This document shows positions 8,370-15,446 of a stretch of DNA of 45,902 nucleotides, one piece after another (positions within the stretch are counted from its first letter, which is position 1; every line of letters starts with the position of its first letter). A program made the translations under genes and the position numbers. The stretch covers positions 1 through 45,902 of the forward strand of contig CAOJOK010000014.1 in assembly GCA_948440265.1 (NCBI GenBank). The letters are read 5' to 3'. Under the pieces are notes generated by a model. That model made no database searches, was not told where the DNA came from, and saw nothing but the letters and a program-made list of their open reading frames with translations. The stretch comes from an uncultured Clostridia bacterium. Lineage in GTDB: Bacteria > Bacillota > Clostridia > Christensenellales > Pumilibacteraceae.

Positions 8370-11084
8370 CTATATCAGTTTGACGGCTTCCACCGGACGT
8401 TTCGACGTTATGCGGCTTATCGGAAGCAGTGCGGACACGGTCACTATCAGCGTACAGCCGAGTATAATCGCAAGCGGATTTATCAGCCAATTGAAGTTCA
8501 CAATCGAAAGCGCTATGCCTGCAAGCGACAGCACGGACGAAAGCATACTGTTCAGCAGCAGAGAGGTCAAGAGCGAAAGAATTATCGACACCACGGACGA
8601 CACTATCACTATGAACAAGCCCTCGACAAGGAACATTCGCATTATGTCGCTGCTTTTCGCGCCTATCACTCTGTATACGGCTATCTCTTTTGTCCTGAAG
8701 CGCACGGTTGCCGACATATAGTTGAATATCGTCAAAAATGCCAGCACGAACAGAATTACCGTGGCAACCAAAAATCCGACGCGGAAATCTTTCAAAAGGT
8801 CGGTGAATATGTTTATCGACGTGTAATCGGCGACCGACGTTCCGTACACGAAGCCCCTTCTATCCAGCGTTTTGAACTTGCCTGATAGCGACGAGGCGGA
8901 AAAGCCCTTATTGAAGTACAGAGCGTCGCACTCTCCTTTCGGGTGCAGTTTTTGCGATATTGCGTCGCCGCCTACCATAATCTGCGGTTCCGAGTAATAT
9001 TCGTCAAGTGAGTTCGGTTCTCGGAACACGCCGACGATTTTCATTTCGCTCAAGAAAAACGGGTCTTCGAGCTCGGACGAATACACATACAGGGTGTATG
9101 CGTCGTCTATGATTTTTTTGAATATCAAAGACTGCTCGGCATCTTCCGCGCTTGCGAAATTTTCGTCCGTCAACGTATTCAGGACGTATTTACCTATTAC
9201 GATTTCGTTCTCTTGAAGCTCGTCCGGCGCGACATAGACTCCGTTTTCCTTTTTTGCCGACCAGAACATATTGCCGTCGAATTTCGATTTATCGTATCTG
9301 ACGCTGTATTCGGTGGCGCTCATCCAATAACTGACGTCGCCCTTTGTATTGTTTATGGTCAGGTTGAATCTTTCGCCGCCTTTGCTGCCAGAAGAATCCT
9401 TCCTGTATTGCTCGGTGAAGCCTTTTGCCACAAACATCTTGCGATACATATAATCTTCGTTCGCTTCGAAAATCGCCTCGGCTTTTCTGTCTATGCCGCT
9501 CATTTCCGTTACGGCATACATATACTTTTCATAGTCGGTTTCGAACACGCCGACTATATCATAAGCCAGTCCCGTTTCTTCCACCGTCACTTTCGTACCC
9601 ACGATTTCTTCCGCCGTGACGGGCTGTACGACGGAATACTTGCCGCCTTTGTCATAGCCTATATAGCCGTGATTGCAGAGCATATAGGCGGCATAGTCGG
9701 AAATTATTATTTCCGAAAGCGTTTCGCATTTCGACTTTCCTGCCACCGTTTTCAATCCGAATTTTGAGATATCGTCCGTTTCCAGCACGCCGTTTATATA
9801 GGCGTTTCTGCTCGTTTGCGACGAGTCGGCAAATTCCGGAGTGGCGGACAGATAGTACAGCTGTGCACTGCTTTCGCCCATTATGTCTTCGGTTATCTCA
9901 ACGTCGTCCTTCGTCATCTTTCTGGAACCGTAGCCGTTTCTGCCTTTCGCGCCCACGACCACAAACGGCTGTGACCCCGCGTCGAACGCCGATTTGGAAA
10001 TGAGCGACGGCGTATTCACGAGCGACACTATCAGCATAAGCGAAAAGAACGTGAAGCATATCGACGTGACGACCATAAGAAAGCGGTAGCGTTTTTTGGA
10101 ACGTTTTATGCCCTTTCGCGCATACGCCAGAGAGTCTTTGAGTTTCATTTTGCCTTTGGACAGTTTGAAAGGCTTTTCGTCGGTCGGGATATTTTCGGGT
10201 ACGGTCTTATTAAAGCTCGCCGTACTCGGCGCGTCATAGAACCCTTCCACCGTTTCGGGATAGGCAAGCGCTATTCTGTCCTTTTCCGCGCACAGCCCTA
10301 TGTAGTTCACGGCGTTCTTTTTCAGTCTTTTATTGAGCTGTTCTTTCGTGACTTTTCCGCCTGCCGACACTTCTATCGTCGTGCCTTCCAGCTCTTTGAC
10401 GCTCTTGTCGGTTTCGGAGTCCTTCATACTGTCGCCGATTACTTTTCCGTCGGAAAGCTCTATTATGCGGTCGGCATACCCGAACGCAAGGTCGCGGTTG
10501 TGCGTCACCACTATGACGAGTTTTTCCTGCGCTATGCGTTTGAGCGTTTCGAAAACGCCTTCGCCCGTCACGGAGTCCAGCGCGCCCGTCGGCTCGTCGG
10601 CAAGAATAATCTCGGGTTTTTTCAGCAGTGCGCGCGCAATCGCCACTCTCTGCCTCTGTCCGCCCGAAAGCTCGCCCGGCTTGCGGTAGCCGAGATTGGA
10701 CAGTCCGACCATATCCAAAACTTCGTCCACGGTGTTCACGTCGGCGTCCTTTTCCTGCAGTTTCATCGTCATATTTATGTTCTCGTAAACGGTGATTTCG
10801 TCTATGAGATTGAACTCCTGAAACACTATGCCGACAAAGGTGTTTCTGTACGAATCGAAGTCGACGGTTTTAAACGTCGCCGTGCTTCTGCCGTTTATAA
10901 CCACTTCGCCGCTCGTTGTGCTGTCCAAGCCGCTGATTATGTTCAGCAGCGTGCTTTTGCCGCAGCCCGATTTGCCGAGCACGACGACAAGACCGCGACT
11001 GCCGAAGTCTATACTGACGTTGTCGAGAGCTTTGAAACCGCCTTTTTTGCCGTAAATTTTGGTTACGTTTTTTACCTGCAACAT
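8370..11084 (-). CDS. ABC exporter, fused ATPase and FtsX-like permease (first of pair)
   Basis: A 904-residue protein with the same plan as its downstream neighbour. Walker A is GKSGCGKST (37-45), followed by LSGGQRQR, LADEPTGALDS and VVTHN. The linker is basic (GIKRSKKRYR) just before the first membrane helix near 335-355. A Ser- and Tyr-rich extracytoplasmic domain follows and three helices close the chain. MacB-like proteins act as dimers, so two different fused subunits encoded in tandem suggest a heterodimer. The RBS is AGGAGAAG before the ATG. The gene follows the SdpI-like gene after 31 bases and is co-transcribed. Substrate unknown. Confidence 0.88.
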   Translation of the reverse strand: MLQVKNVTKIYGKKGGFKALDNVSIDFGSRGLVVVLGKSGCGKSTLLNIISGLDSTTSGEVVINGRSTATFKTVDFDSYRNTFVGIVFQEFNLIDEITVYENINMTMKLQEKDADVNTVDEVLDMVGLSNLGYRKPGELSGGQRQRVAIARALLKKPEIILADEPTGALDSVTGEGVFETLKRIAQEKLVIVVTHNRDLAFGYADRIIELSDGKVIGDSMKDSETDKSVKELEGTTIEVSAGGKVTKEQLNKRLKKNAVNYIGLCAEKDRIALAYPETVEGFYDAPSTASFNKTVPENIPTDEKPFKLSKGKMKLKDSLAYARKGIKRSKKRYRFLMVVTSICFTFFSLMLIVSLVNTPSLISKSAFDAGSQPFVVVGAKGRNGYGSRKMTKDDVEITEDIMGESSAQLYYLSATPEFADSSQTSRNAYINGVLETDDISKFGLKTVAGKSKCETLSEIIISDYAAYMLCNHGYIGYDKGGKYSVVQPVTAEEIVGTKVTVEETGLAYDIVGVFETDYEKYMYAVTEMSGIDRKAEAIFEANEDYMYRKMFVAKGFTEQYRKDSSGSKGGERFNLTINNTKGDVSYWMSATEYSVRYDKSKFDGNMFWSAKKENGVYVAPDELQENEIVIGKYVLNTLTDENFASAEDAEQSLIFKKIIDDAYTLYVYSSELEDPFFLSEMKIVGVFREPNSLDEYYSEPQIMVGGDAISQKLHPKGECDALYFNKGFSASSLSGKFKTLDRRGFVYGTSVADYTSINIFTDLLKDFRVGFLVATVILFVLAFLTIFNYMSATVRFRTKEIAVYRVIGAKSSDIMRMFLVEGLFIVIVSSVVSIILSLLTSLLLNSMLSSVLSLAGIALSIVNFNWLINPLAIILGCTLIVTVSALLPISRITSKRPVEAVKLI

Positions 11085-11115
11085 AGTTTCTTCTCCTTAT
11101 CTTACCCCTTGCCCT

Positions 11116-11814
11116 TTACTTTGCCGTTTCTTCTCCTACGCCGACTGCAAGACGTTTATCATATCTTTTATGACACAAATAGGACACCGTCGGCACGAGC
11201 GCGAACACGAACAGCACCGCCGCCGCGACCACTATCACTATGACGTACCAGCCGCGGAAAAAGGACAGCAGTCCCGCAAGCGCGGCGAACACTCCGTTGC
11301 ATATATACGACAGCGCGTTGTGCGTATTCGTCCACACCTGTGCGGACGACGTCGTATGACGGTTGCGGAAGCCCATTGCTTCGTTCGGTTTCAGCCCGTA
11401 CATCAGTGTGCCTATAAAGCTCAACGCTATACTCAAAAGTACGCAGACAAACGTGGAAAAATCTATCGAGCGGGCATACTCATAGGATTCGGACTGCTTG
11501 GAAAAGCTGTATAACAGCACGCCCGTAAACACCGCCGCAATCAGCATTGTGCTTATCGTCACGAACAGGTAGTTGCGGTCTATGAGGTTTTTACTGCGCA
11601 GAACCGTGGACACCGTCAGCATACAGAGCGGAATAAGCATAAACAGGCAGAGCGACAAATCGTTGTACTTGCTTGTCGTTTCGGCTACGGTCTGACCCAA
11701 AAGCACAATGGGTATGCGCTCGGGCAGACACCCGAAAATCACACCCAATGCCGCAATGGGAACTACGCATATGTTCAATGCCGTCGTAAACAGCCATCTT
11801 TCGGCTTTGTTCAT
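11116..11814 (-). CDS. SdpI-like integral membrane protein
   Basis: This 232-residue protein has about six membrane helices. Between helices it carries MGFRNRHTTSSAQVWTNTH (about 157-175), which matches the SdpI family motif (basic residues, then a Ser-Ser/Glu-rich segment, then VWxxTH). B. subtilis SdpI protects the cell from the SdpC killing peptide. Many family members of this length have no known toxin. As first gene of an operon with two fused MacB-like transporters, a role in envelope-stress or antimicrobial peptide protection is a reasonable inference, not proven. The RBS AAGGAGA precedes the ATG. Two promoters lie upstream: an ordinary one at 11859-11887 and one with a G9 spacer at 11926-11953. 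Confidence 0.75.
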   Translation of the reverse strand: MNKAERWLFTTALNICVVPIAALGVIFGCLPERIPIVLLGQTVAETTSKYNDLSLCLFMLIPLCMLTVSTVLRSKNLIDRNYLFVTISTMLIAAVFTGVLLYSFSKQSESYEYARSIDFSTFVCVLLSIALSFIGTLMYGLKPNEAMGFRNRHTTSSAQVWTNTHNALSYICNGVFAALAGLLSFFRGWYVIVIVVAAAVLFVFALVPTVSYLCHKRYDKRLAVGVGEETAK

Positions 11815-11858
11815 CCTGTCTCCTTTTCCCGAATTTCTTCGCCGCTTTTATTTACAAC

Positions 11859-11887
11859 AGTATAACACGATATACGCCGTATGTCAA
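11859..11887 (-). promoter_or_regulatory. Proximal promoter P2 of the SdpI/ABC operon
   Basis: TTGACA (11882-11887), 17-base spacer, TATACT (11859-11864). The spacer contains the palindrome ATACG-C-CGTAT, and GTCA-N6-TGAC overlaps the -35 box. Either could be an operator for a dimeric repressor; none is proven. Confidence 0.8.
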
Positions 11888-11925
11888 TACAATGACGTAT
11901 TTTAATCGTTTGCGGGCTTATTTGC

Positions 11926-11953
11926 ATTATAACTCATCCCCCCCCCGTGTCAA
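11926..11953 (-). promoter_or_regulatory. G9-spacer promoter P1 of the SdpI/ABC operon
   Basis: TTGACA (11948-11953), 16-base spacer with nine G (11938-11946), TATAAT (11926-11931). One extra G would give the optimal 17-base spacing. Long G tracts in the spacer slip during replication in several bacteria and switch promoters on and off. The bases before the -10 box are AGT, so the extended -10 TG found in copy 2 is missing here. Confidence 0.8.
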
Positions 11954-11985
11954 GCGGCGAAGTCGGTTTTTTTCGAATTTTGCCG

Positions 11986-12021
11986 AAAAAAATCCGCTCG
12001 CGCGTTTTAAGCCGCAAGCGG
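11986..12021 (-). terminator. Terminator half of cassette copy 1
   Basis: On the minus strand CCGCTTGCG pairs with CGCGCGAGCGG (one T-G wobble), followed by seven T (11986-11992). It would stop transcription coming from the small membrane protein gene before promoter P1. Confidence 0.7.
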
Positions 12022-12044
12022 CGAAAATAAAAAACTCCGCAAAA

Positions 12045-12090
12045 TGAAACGCACCTCCATAGTTTTATCCAAACTTTGGGGTGCATTTCA
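12045..12090 (-). terminator. Hairpin after the small membrane protein gene, resembling paired IS ends
   Basis: Arms GAAATGCACC and GGTGCGTTTC (12046-12055, 12080-12089) form an 11-bp stem with one wobble. The interior on both sides continues with similar TAGTTT/AGTTTGG segments, so the element looks like two inverted-repeat ends joined together. TGCACCCCAAA-type ends are common in IS3-family elements. No transposase is present. It may act as terminator for the gene ending at 12132. Confidence 0.4.
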
Positions 12091-12131
12091 AAACAAGGTT
12101 TTTTGTATTTATATACCCGTCGCGGTGTAGA

Positions 12132-12677
12132 CTAATAACCTCTGCCCGTCTGCTCTACGGTTTCGCGAATAACGGTTTCGTCGTCATAAGACCGCCAGTA
12201 ATGTCCGATATCGTCTATATATCTATCGTAGTGCGTATGTAATTCGTAATCTTCCTTATATGATTCGCAAAGCTTCAATTTTCTCTCGAATCCGTTTTCA
12301 AGAACGACCAATTCGCCTTTGCCGCCGCTTGCGGACGAACCGGAACCTGTATTCGAAACGCCTTTTACGATACCGATAATAAATTTGACCAGCCATATTA
12401 TAATCAGTATGATACCGAGCGGCAAATAGTATTGCAAAAACGACAGCACATAAAACGCCGTTATCGCACCGTTTTTGCCGTTGGCTTTCTTCGCTTTTCG
12501 TATAAAGATATGTCCGACAAGTCCGCTACCGACAAAGGCTATGATTCCGCTTTCCGCAAGCACGGGAAAAGGCATTCCTTCCGTCAGAAAAACAAAACCC
12601 ACGACGGTCAACGGAATACCGAGAAGCGAAATTATCGTCAGAATCACGCCTACAATAAAAAATCCTTTTTTCTCCAT
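12132..12677 (-). CDS. Small membrane protein with soluble tail, unknown
   Basis: 181 residues from ATG at 12677, chosen because AGGTGAG lies five bases upstream; an in-frame GTG three codons earlier overlaps that site and is unlikely. Two helices at about 6-30 and 36-58, a short basic loop (RKAKKANGK), one or two helices at about 68-100, then a Gly/Ser-rich linker and a soluble C-terminal region rich in Tyr, Asp and His (CESYKEDYELHTHYDRY). I recognise no family. Its promoter is the second copy of the G9 cassette, so expression may vary among cells together with, or independently of, the SdpI/ABC operon. Confidence 0.65.
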   Translation of the reverse strand: MEKKGFFIVGVILTIISLLGIPLTVVGFVFLTEGMPFPVLAESGIIAFVGSGLVGHIFIRKAKKANGKNGAITAFYVLSFLQYYLPLGIILIIIWLVKFIIGIVKGVSNTGSGSSASGGKGELVVLENGFERKLKLCESYKEDYELHTHYDRYIDDIGHYWRSYDDETVIRETVEQTGRGY

Positions 12678-12720
12678 TTTTCTCACCTATCCTGTAATAT
12701 TTTGTCATTTAAGACAAAAG

Positions 12721-12817
12721 CATTATAACACATCCCCCCCCCGTGTCAAGCGGCGAAGTCGGTTTTTTTCGAATTTTGCCGAAAAAAATCCGCTCGCGCG
12801 TTTTAAGCCGCAAGCGG
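12721..12817 (-). repeat. 97-bp terminator-promoter cassette, copy 2
   Basis: Second copy of the unit at 11925-12021, in the same orientation and about 796 bases away. It lies between the XRE regulator gene and the small membrane protein gene. A partial third copy of the distal 33 bases (31 identical) lies at 13184-13216. Confidence 0.95.
12722..12749 (-). promoter_or_regulatory. G9-spacer promoter of the small membrane protein gene
   Basis: TTGACA (12744-12749), 16-base spacer with nine G (12734-12742), then TGT and TATAAT (12722-12727). TGT is an extended -10 element, created by the only base that differs from copy 1. The -10 box lies 44 bases before the chosen ATG. Confidence 0.8.
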
Positions 12818-12819
12818 AT
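12781..12819 (-). terminator. Terminator half of cassette copy 2
   Basis: ATCCGCTTGCG pairs with CGCG-CG-AGCGGAT to form an 11-bp stem with one wobble, followed by seven T (12782-12788) on the minus strand. It lies 25 bases after the XRE gene and just before the G9 promoter. Confidence 0.75.
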
Positions 12820-12843
12820 AATTTTATTTATTATAAGATTTTA

Positions 12844-13077
12844 CTAATCTACTATATTTCTGAAAAGCGGACTGTCGAAAAACTCGGGCAGTTCCATTCC
12901 GAAGCCTTGAGCTATTTCGTATATCAATTTAATATTAACGGTTTTGTTTCGCATATGCCGTATATCGCCTATCGACGACTGCGGCACGCCGCTCAACGTG
13001 AATAATTTATATGCCGTCATATTATGTTGTTTTAACAGCTCGTTAACCCTCGCCGCGAGGGCTTCTGCAATAGTCAT
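12844..13077 (-). CDS. Small XRE-family DNA-binding regulator
   Basis: 77 residues consisting almost only of a Cro/CI-type helix-turn-helix: AEALAARVNELLKQHNMTAYKLFTLSGVP (about 4-33), SSIGDIRHM as recognition region, then the stabilising helices with IKLIYEIAQGFGM. The strong site GGAGGG lies six bases before the ATG. A TATAAT box lies about 30 bases upstream of the ATG, without a good -35. It stands alone between two terminators, next to the two G9 cassettes and an inverted repeat (13137-13170), so it is a candidate regulator of one of these promoters. That link is only positional. Confidence 0.85.
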   Translation of the reverse strand: MTIAEALAARVNELLKQHNMTAYKLFTLSGVPQSSIGDIRHMRNKTVNIKLIYEIAQGFGMELPEFFDSPLFRNIVD

Positions 13078-13136
13078 ACCACCCTCCTATTGCGACATTT
13101 CTCCCTTATATTATATGAAATCGAAAAATTTATTTA

Positions 13137-13170
13137 CTAAGCCAAACCGCATTAGCTCGGTTTGGCTTAG
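13137..13170 (-). terminator. 13-bp perfect inverted repeat between CmpB-like and XRE genes
   Basis: CTAAGCCAAACCG (13137-13149) and its exact complement (13158-13170) flank an eight-base loop. On the minus strand it follows the CmpB-like gene and is trailed by TAAATAAATTTTT, so it may be its terminator. It also lies just upstream of the XRE promoter, so an operator role is possible. Confidence 0.55.
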
Positions 13171-13183
13171 TATCGTCTCTCGA

Positions 13184-13216
13184 TTTTAAACTGCAAGCGG
13201 ATAATTTTATTTATTA
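13184..13216. repeat. Partial third copy of the cassette's distal end
   Basis: 33 bases matching 12801-12833 at 31 positions. It contains only one arm of the cassette terminator plus the AT-rich flank; the T-run and promoter are absent. It lies directly after the CmpB-like gene. Confidence 0.7.
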
Positions 13217-13226
13217 AAGGGTAATG

Positions 13227-13913
13227 TCAGAATTTCATTTGCGGAAATCTGCGCCGCATAAACGCGTCGCCGAAAAGCTTATCGATGAGCTCGCCCAATT
13301 TCAGCGCGGGCGCGGCGCCTGCGTGGCGGGCGGCATAGCGCACAAGCGCCGCCGTCGTAAACAGCATATCGACTGCGATTATCGTCGCAAAAATTATTGC
13401 CGTAACGCGCATAGCCTTTTCGGGCAAGCCGCTCAAAAATTTATCGAGCGGACGATACACGCAGAATACGACGACCAAACAGAGCAGTCCCCAGAACGCC
13501 ATATACGGCAGAGTGGTGCGTCCGTTTATGTTCAGCGGTAAATCGGAATAGTCCCAAGAGCGCGTGCCGAGCACGGCTTCTTCCAGAAAGCTCAATATGT
13601 ATTCCACCGCACCGCCGCCGACCGCGCCGACAAAGTATACTTCCAGCGGATTGGTCTTATTCCGCAGGCAGGCGATTATGACGAGCGCGCCGACTCCGTA
13701 CACGAAGTTGAACGGAGTGAACAGACTGCCGTTGCACCAGACGTAACCGTTGCCGCAGCAGAAATTCAATATCGTTTCCCACAGCGTGCCGACTATTCCG
13801 CCGAGCATATATATGTATACCGCCTTATAGAAGCCGAGCGGTTTCGACAGCTGCTTTTGCCGCGCCCTTTCGTTTTCCGCGCATCTTTTTTCCAAAGTCT
13901 TTATGTCGTACAT
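13227..13913 (-). CDS. CmpB-type (type IV ABC-transporter-like) membrane protein
   Basis: 228 residues with five or six helices. The segment WDYSDLPLNINGR (about 119-131) and WETILN near residue 45 are characteristic of the CmpB-type membrane family annotated as putative ABC-transporter type IV; no ATPase partner lies nearby and the biochemical role is not established. A possible mini-ORF of six codons (13934-13914) ends in TAG directly in front of the ATG and contains GAGGAAGG, the apparent ribosome binding site. The leader from the promoter is about 90 bases long. Confidence 0.7.
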   Translation of the reverse strand: MYDIKTLEKRCAENERARQKQLSKPLGFYKAVYIYMLGGIVGTLWETILNFCCGNGYVWCNGSLFTPFNFVYGVGALVIIACLRNKTNPLEVYFVGAVGGGAVEYILSFLEEAVLGTRSWDYSDLPLNINGRTTLPYMAFWGLLCLVVVFCVYRPLDKFLSGLPEKAMRVTAIIFATIIAVDMLFTTAALVRYAARHAGAAPALKLGELIDKLFGDAFMRRRFPQMKF

Positions 13914-14007
13914 CTATCCTTCCTCTCTTGTCATACTATTCCTTTATCCTTGCAAGCGTGAAATCGACGCGGGTTTTCTCTGTTTTTGTATTTTTGTCTG
14001 TTTCTGT

Positions 14008-14035
14008 ATTTTACCATTTTTCGATGAAATTTCAA
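14008..14035 (-). promoter_or_regulatory. Promoter of the CmpB-like gene
   Basis: TTGAAA (14030-14035), 16-base spacer ending in TGG (extended -10), TAAAAT (14008-14013). Confidence 0.65.
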
Positions 14036-14059
14036 TGGCGGCAATGTGAATTTAATGTG

Positions 14060-14090
14060 AAAAAGCCCTGACTGCGAATCGGGTCAAGGC
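14060..14090 (-). terminator. Terminator of the 14111-14674 gene
   Basis: GCCTTGAC and GTCAGGGC form an eight-base-pair stem (one wobble) followed by TTTTTC on the minus strand, 20 bases after the stop codon. Confidence 0.75.
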
Positions 14091-14110
14091 GGTGTTTTCA
14101 AGTCAGTATT

Positions 14111-14674
14111 TTACACTTCTTCTATATTGTCTATCAGTCCGTTTATGAGCTTTGCCTTGAACAATTCGGCGGTCTTTCCCGAGTCGGGCACGAGAAAAAA
14201 GGAGTCGCCGTCCGTTGAAACATAGCCGTTGTTATCGACGATATCTTCGTATCCGTCGAAAAATTCCAGCAGAGAATTGTCGTCCACCGACGCGGAAAGT
14301 TCGCCCGTCAAAAGCGAGCGCGCCGCCGCCAGGTCGCGCTCTTTCACCGCTTCGAACAGGCGCTTTACCGCACTGCCGTTTCGGGGTTTTGTTTCGTGGC
14401 GGACGGGAGAATATACATAGTTGAAACGAGGCAGAAAGCGCACCAAAAAGCGGTTGTCGCGCAGTCTTGTAATCTTCGTAAGCGCGGCATTGGCAAACAC
14501 TTCGCCGCCGCCGATACGGACGGTATAGGGCAAATAGACGGCGTCTAACGGAAAGACGGTTATGAAAAGGCTGTCCGACGGCTCGGCTTTCAGTTTTGTC
14601 ACGCTTTCGAAAAATACGCCGTTGACCGTGAATACGGCGGGGAAAAAGCACTCGAAATGATAGAATACTTCCAT
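14111..14674 (-). CDS. Conserved-looking protein of unknown function
   Basis: 187 residues, soluble, no signal peptide. The N-terminal half (about 1-95) is rich in beta-forming residues (VFYHFECFFPAVFTVNG) and the C-terminal half is helical (KRLFEAVKERDLAAARSLLTGEL), which resembles a short helical hairpin repeat, followed by a mixed segment. I recognise no family. No Shine-Dalgarno sequence is visible before the ATG (bases before it read ACTTATAACAGT), so either the transcript is nearly leaderless or the start is different. It is a single-gene unit with a terminator and is divergent from the RsfA-like regulator. Confidence 0.6.
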   Translation of the reverse strand: MEVFYHFECFFPAVFTVNGVFFESVTKLKAEPSDSLFITVFPLDAVYLPYTVRIGGGEVFANAALTKITRLRDNRFLVRFLPRFNYVYSPVRHETKPRNGSAVKRLFEAVKERDLAAARSLLTGELSASVDDNSLLEFFDGYEDIVDNNGYVSTDGDSFFLVPDSGKTAELFKAKLINGLIDNIEEV

Positions 14675-14798
14675 ACTGTTATAAGTATGAAAATTTCCCG
14701 ACGATTATGTATAAACCGACGATTTTTCGTCTATTATCAGATATACGAAAAGGCGGCGTTTCTCCGCTTTCAATGTGATTTTTCAGGAGGTTTTTTTA

Positions 14799-15377
14799 AT
14801 GGATAATTGGACGATTGCACAGACGAAAGAGCTGTTCGAGCTTGTGCGGCAAGCCGGCGACAACGGCAGGGGTTTGAACTGGGCGTTCGAAAAAATGTCG
14901 CAGAAATGTTCGCGTTCTCTCAACAGCGTTCGCAACTATTACTACTCGCAGCTTAAGATGTTTCAGCTTCTGCCGTCGCTTGCAAGCGATTTGAAAATCA
15001 GACTGCCGAAGGTCAAGCGCGACAATTTCGAGCTGTTCGGTCAGGACGAAATACGAGAGCTTATAGAGCGCATTTTAACGGGCAAAGCCGAAGGCAAGAG
15101 CGTGCGCGCCACCATTGCAGAGCTATCGGGCGGCGACGGCAAGAAAGCTCTGCGTTTGCAAAACAAGTACCGCAGTATGCTCACCCATCACCGTGCGTAT
15201 ATGGAGGACGTTATGCGCTCGCTTAAAGAGCGGAATATCCCCTATTACGACCCCTACCGCAAAGCCCTGGGCGGCGACGGCAAGGACGACAACATCCGCA
15301 AGCTGACCGAGTATATTTCCAAACTCGACGAGCAGGAAGCAGGCAGTTTTCTGAATCTCATAAGAAAGCTGACCTGA
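14799..15377 (+). CDS. RsfA-like Myb/SANT-type DNA-binding regulator
   Basis: 192 residues from the ATG at 14799, which has CAGGAGG eight bases upstream. Residues 2-55 (WTIAQTKELFELV, then LNWAFEKMSQKCSRS and VRNYYYSQLK) form a three-helix tryptophan-containing domain like Myb/SANT and the prespore regulator RsfA of Bacillus. The remainder is helical and basic with coiled-coil character (about 80-192). RsfA controls late prespore genes in Bacillus, so a sporulation link is possible but this window has no other sporulation gene. It is transcribed against the flow of its neighbours and ends at a strong terminator. Confidence 0.6.
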   Translation: MDNWTIAQTKELFELVRQAGDNGRGLNWAFEKMSQKCSRSLNSVRNYYYSQLKMFQLLPSLASDLKIRLPKVKRDNFELFGQDEIRELIERILTGKAEGKSVRATIAELSGGDGKKALRLQNKYRSMLTHHRAYMEDVMRSLKERNIPYYDPYRKALGGDGKDDNIRKLTEYISKLDEQEAGSFLNLIRKLT

Positions 15378-15396
15378 CGGGTAATTTAACGCATAC

Positions 15397-15433
15397 GAAA
15401 AAAAACACGGACGCCGTTTGTCCGTGTTTTTTG
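15397..15433. terminator. Bidirectional terminator between RsfA-like and zinc protease genes
   Basis: AAAAACACGGAC and GTCCGTGTTTTT form a 12-bp perfect stem with a seven-base loop. T-runs occur on both strands, so it can serve both converging genes. Confidence 0.9.
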
Positions 15434-15446
15434 CGTATTGTTTTTA

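Larger units (their letters stand above)
11925..12021 (-). repeat. 97-bp terminator-promoter cassette, copy 1
   Basis: These 97 bases match 12721-12817 with a single mismatch (11934 versus 12730). Read on the minus strand, the unit begins with a terminator stem and T-run and ends with a complete promoter whose spacer contains nine consecutive G. This copy sits between the small membrane protein gene and the SdpI/ABC operon. Confidence 0.95.
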
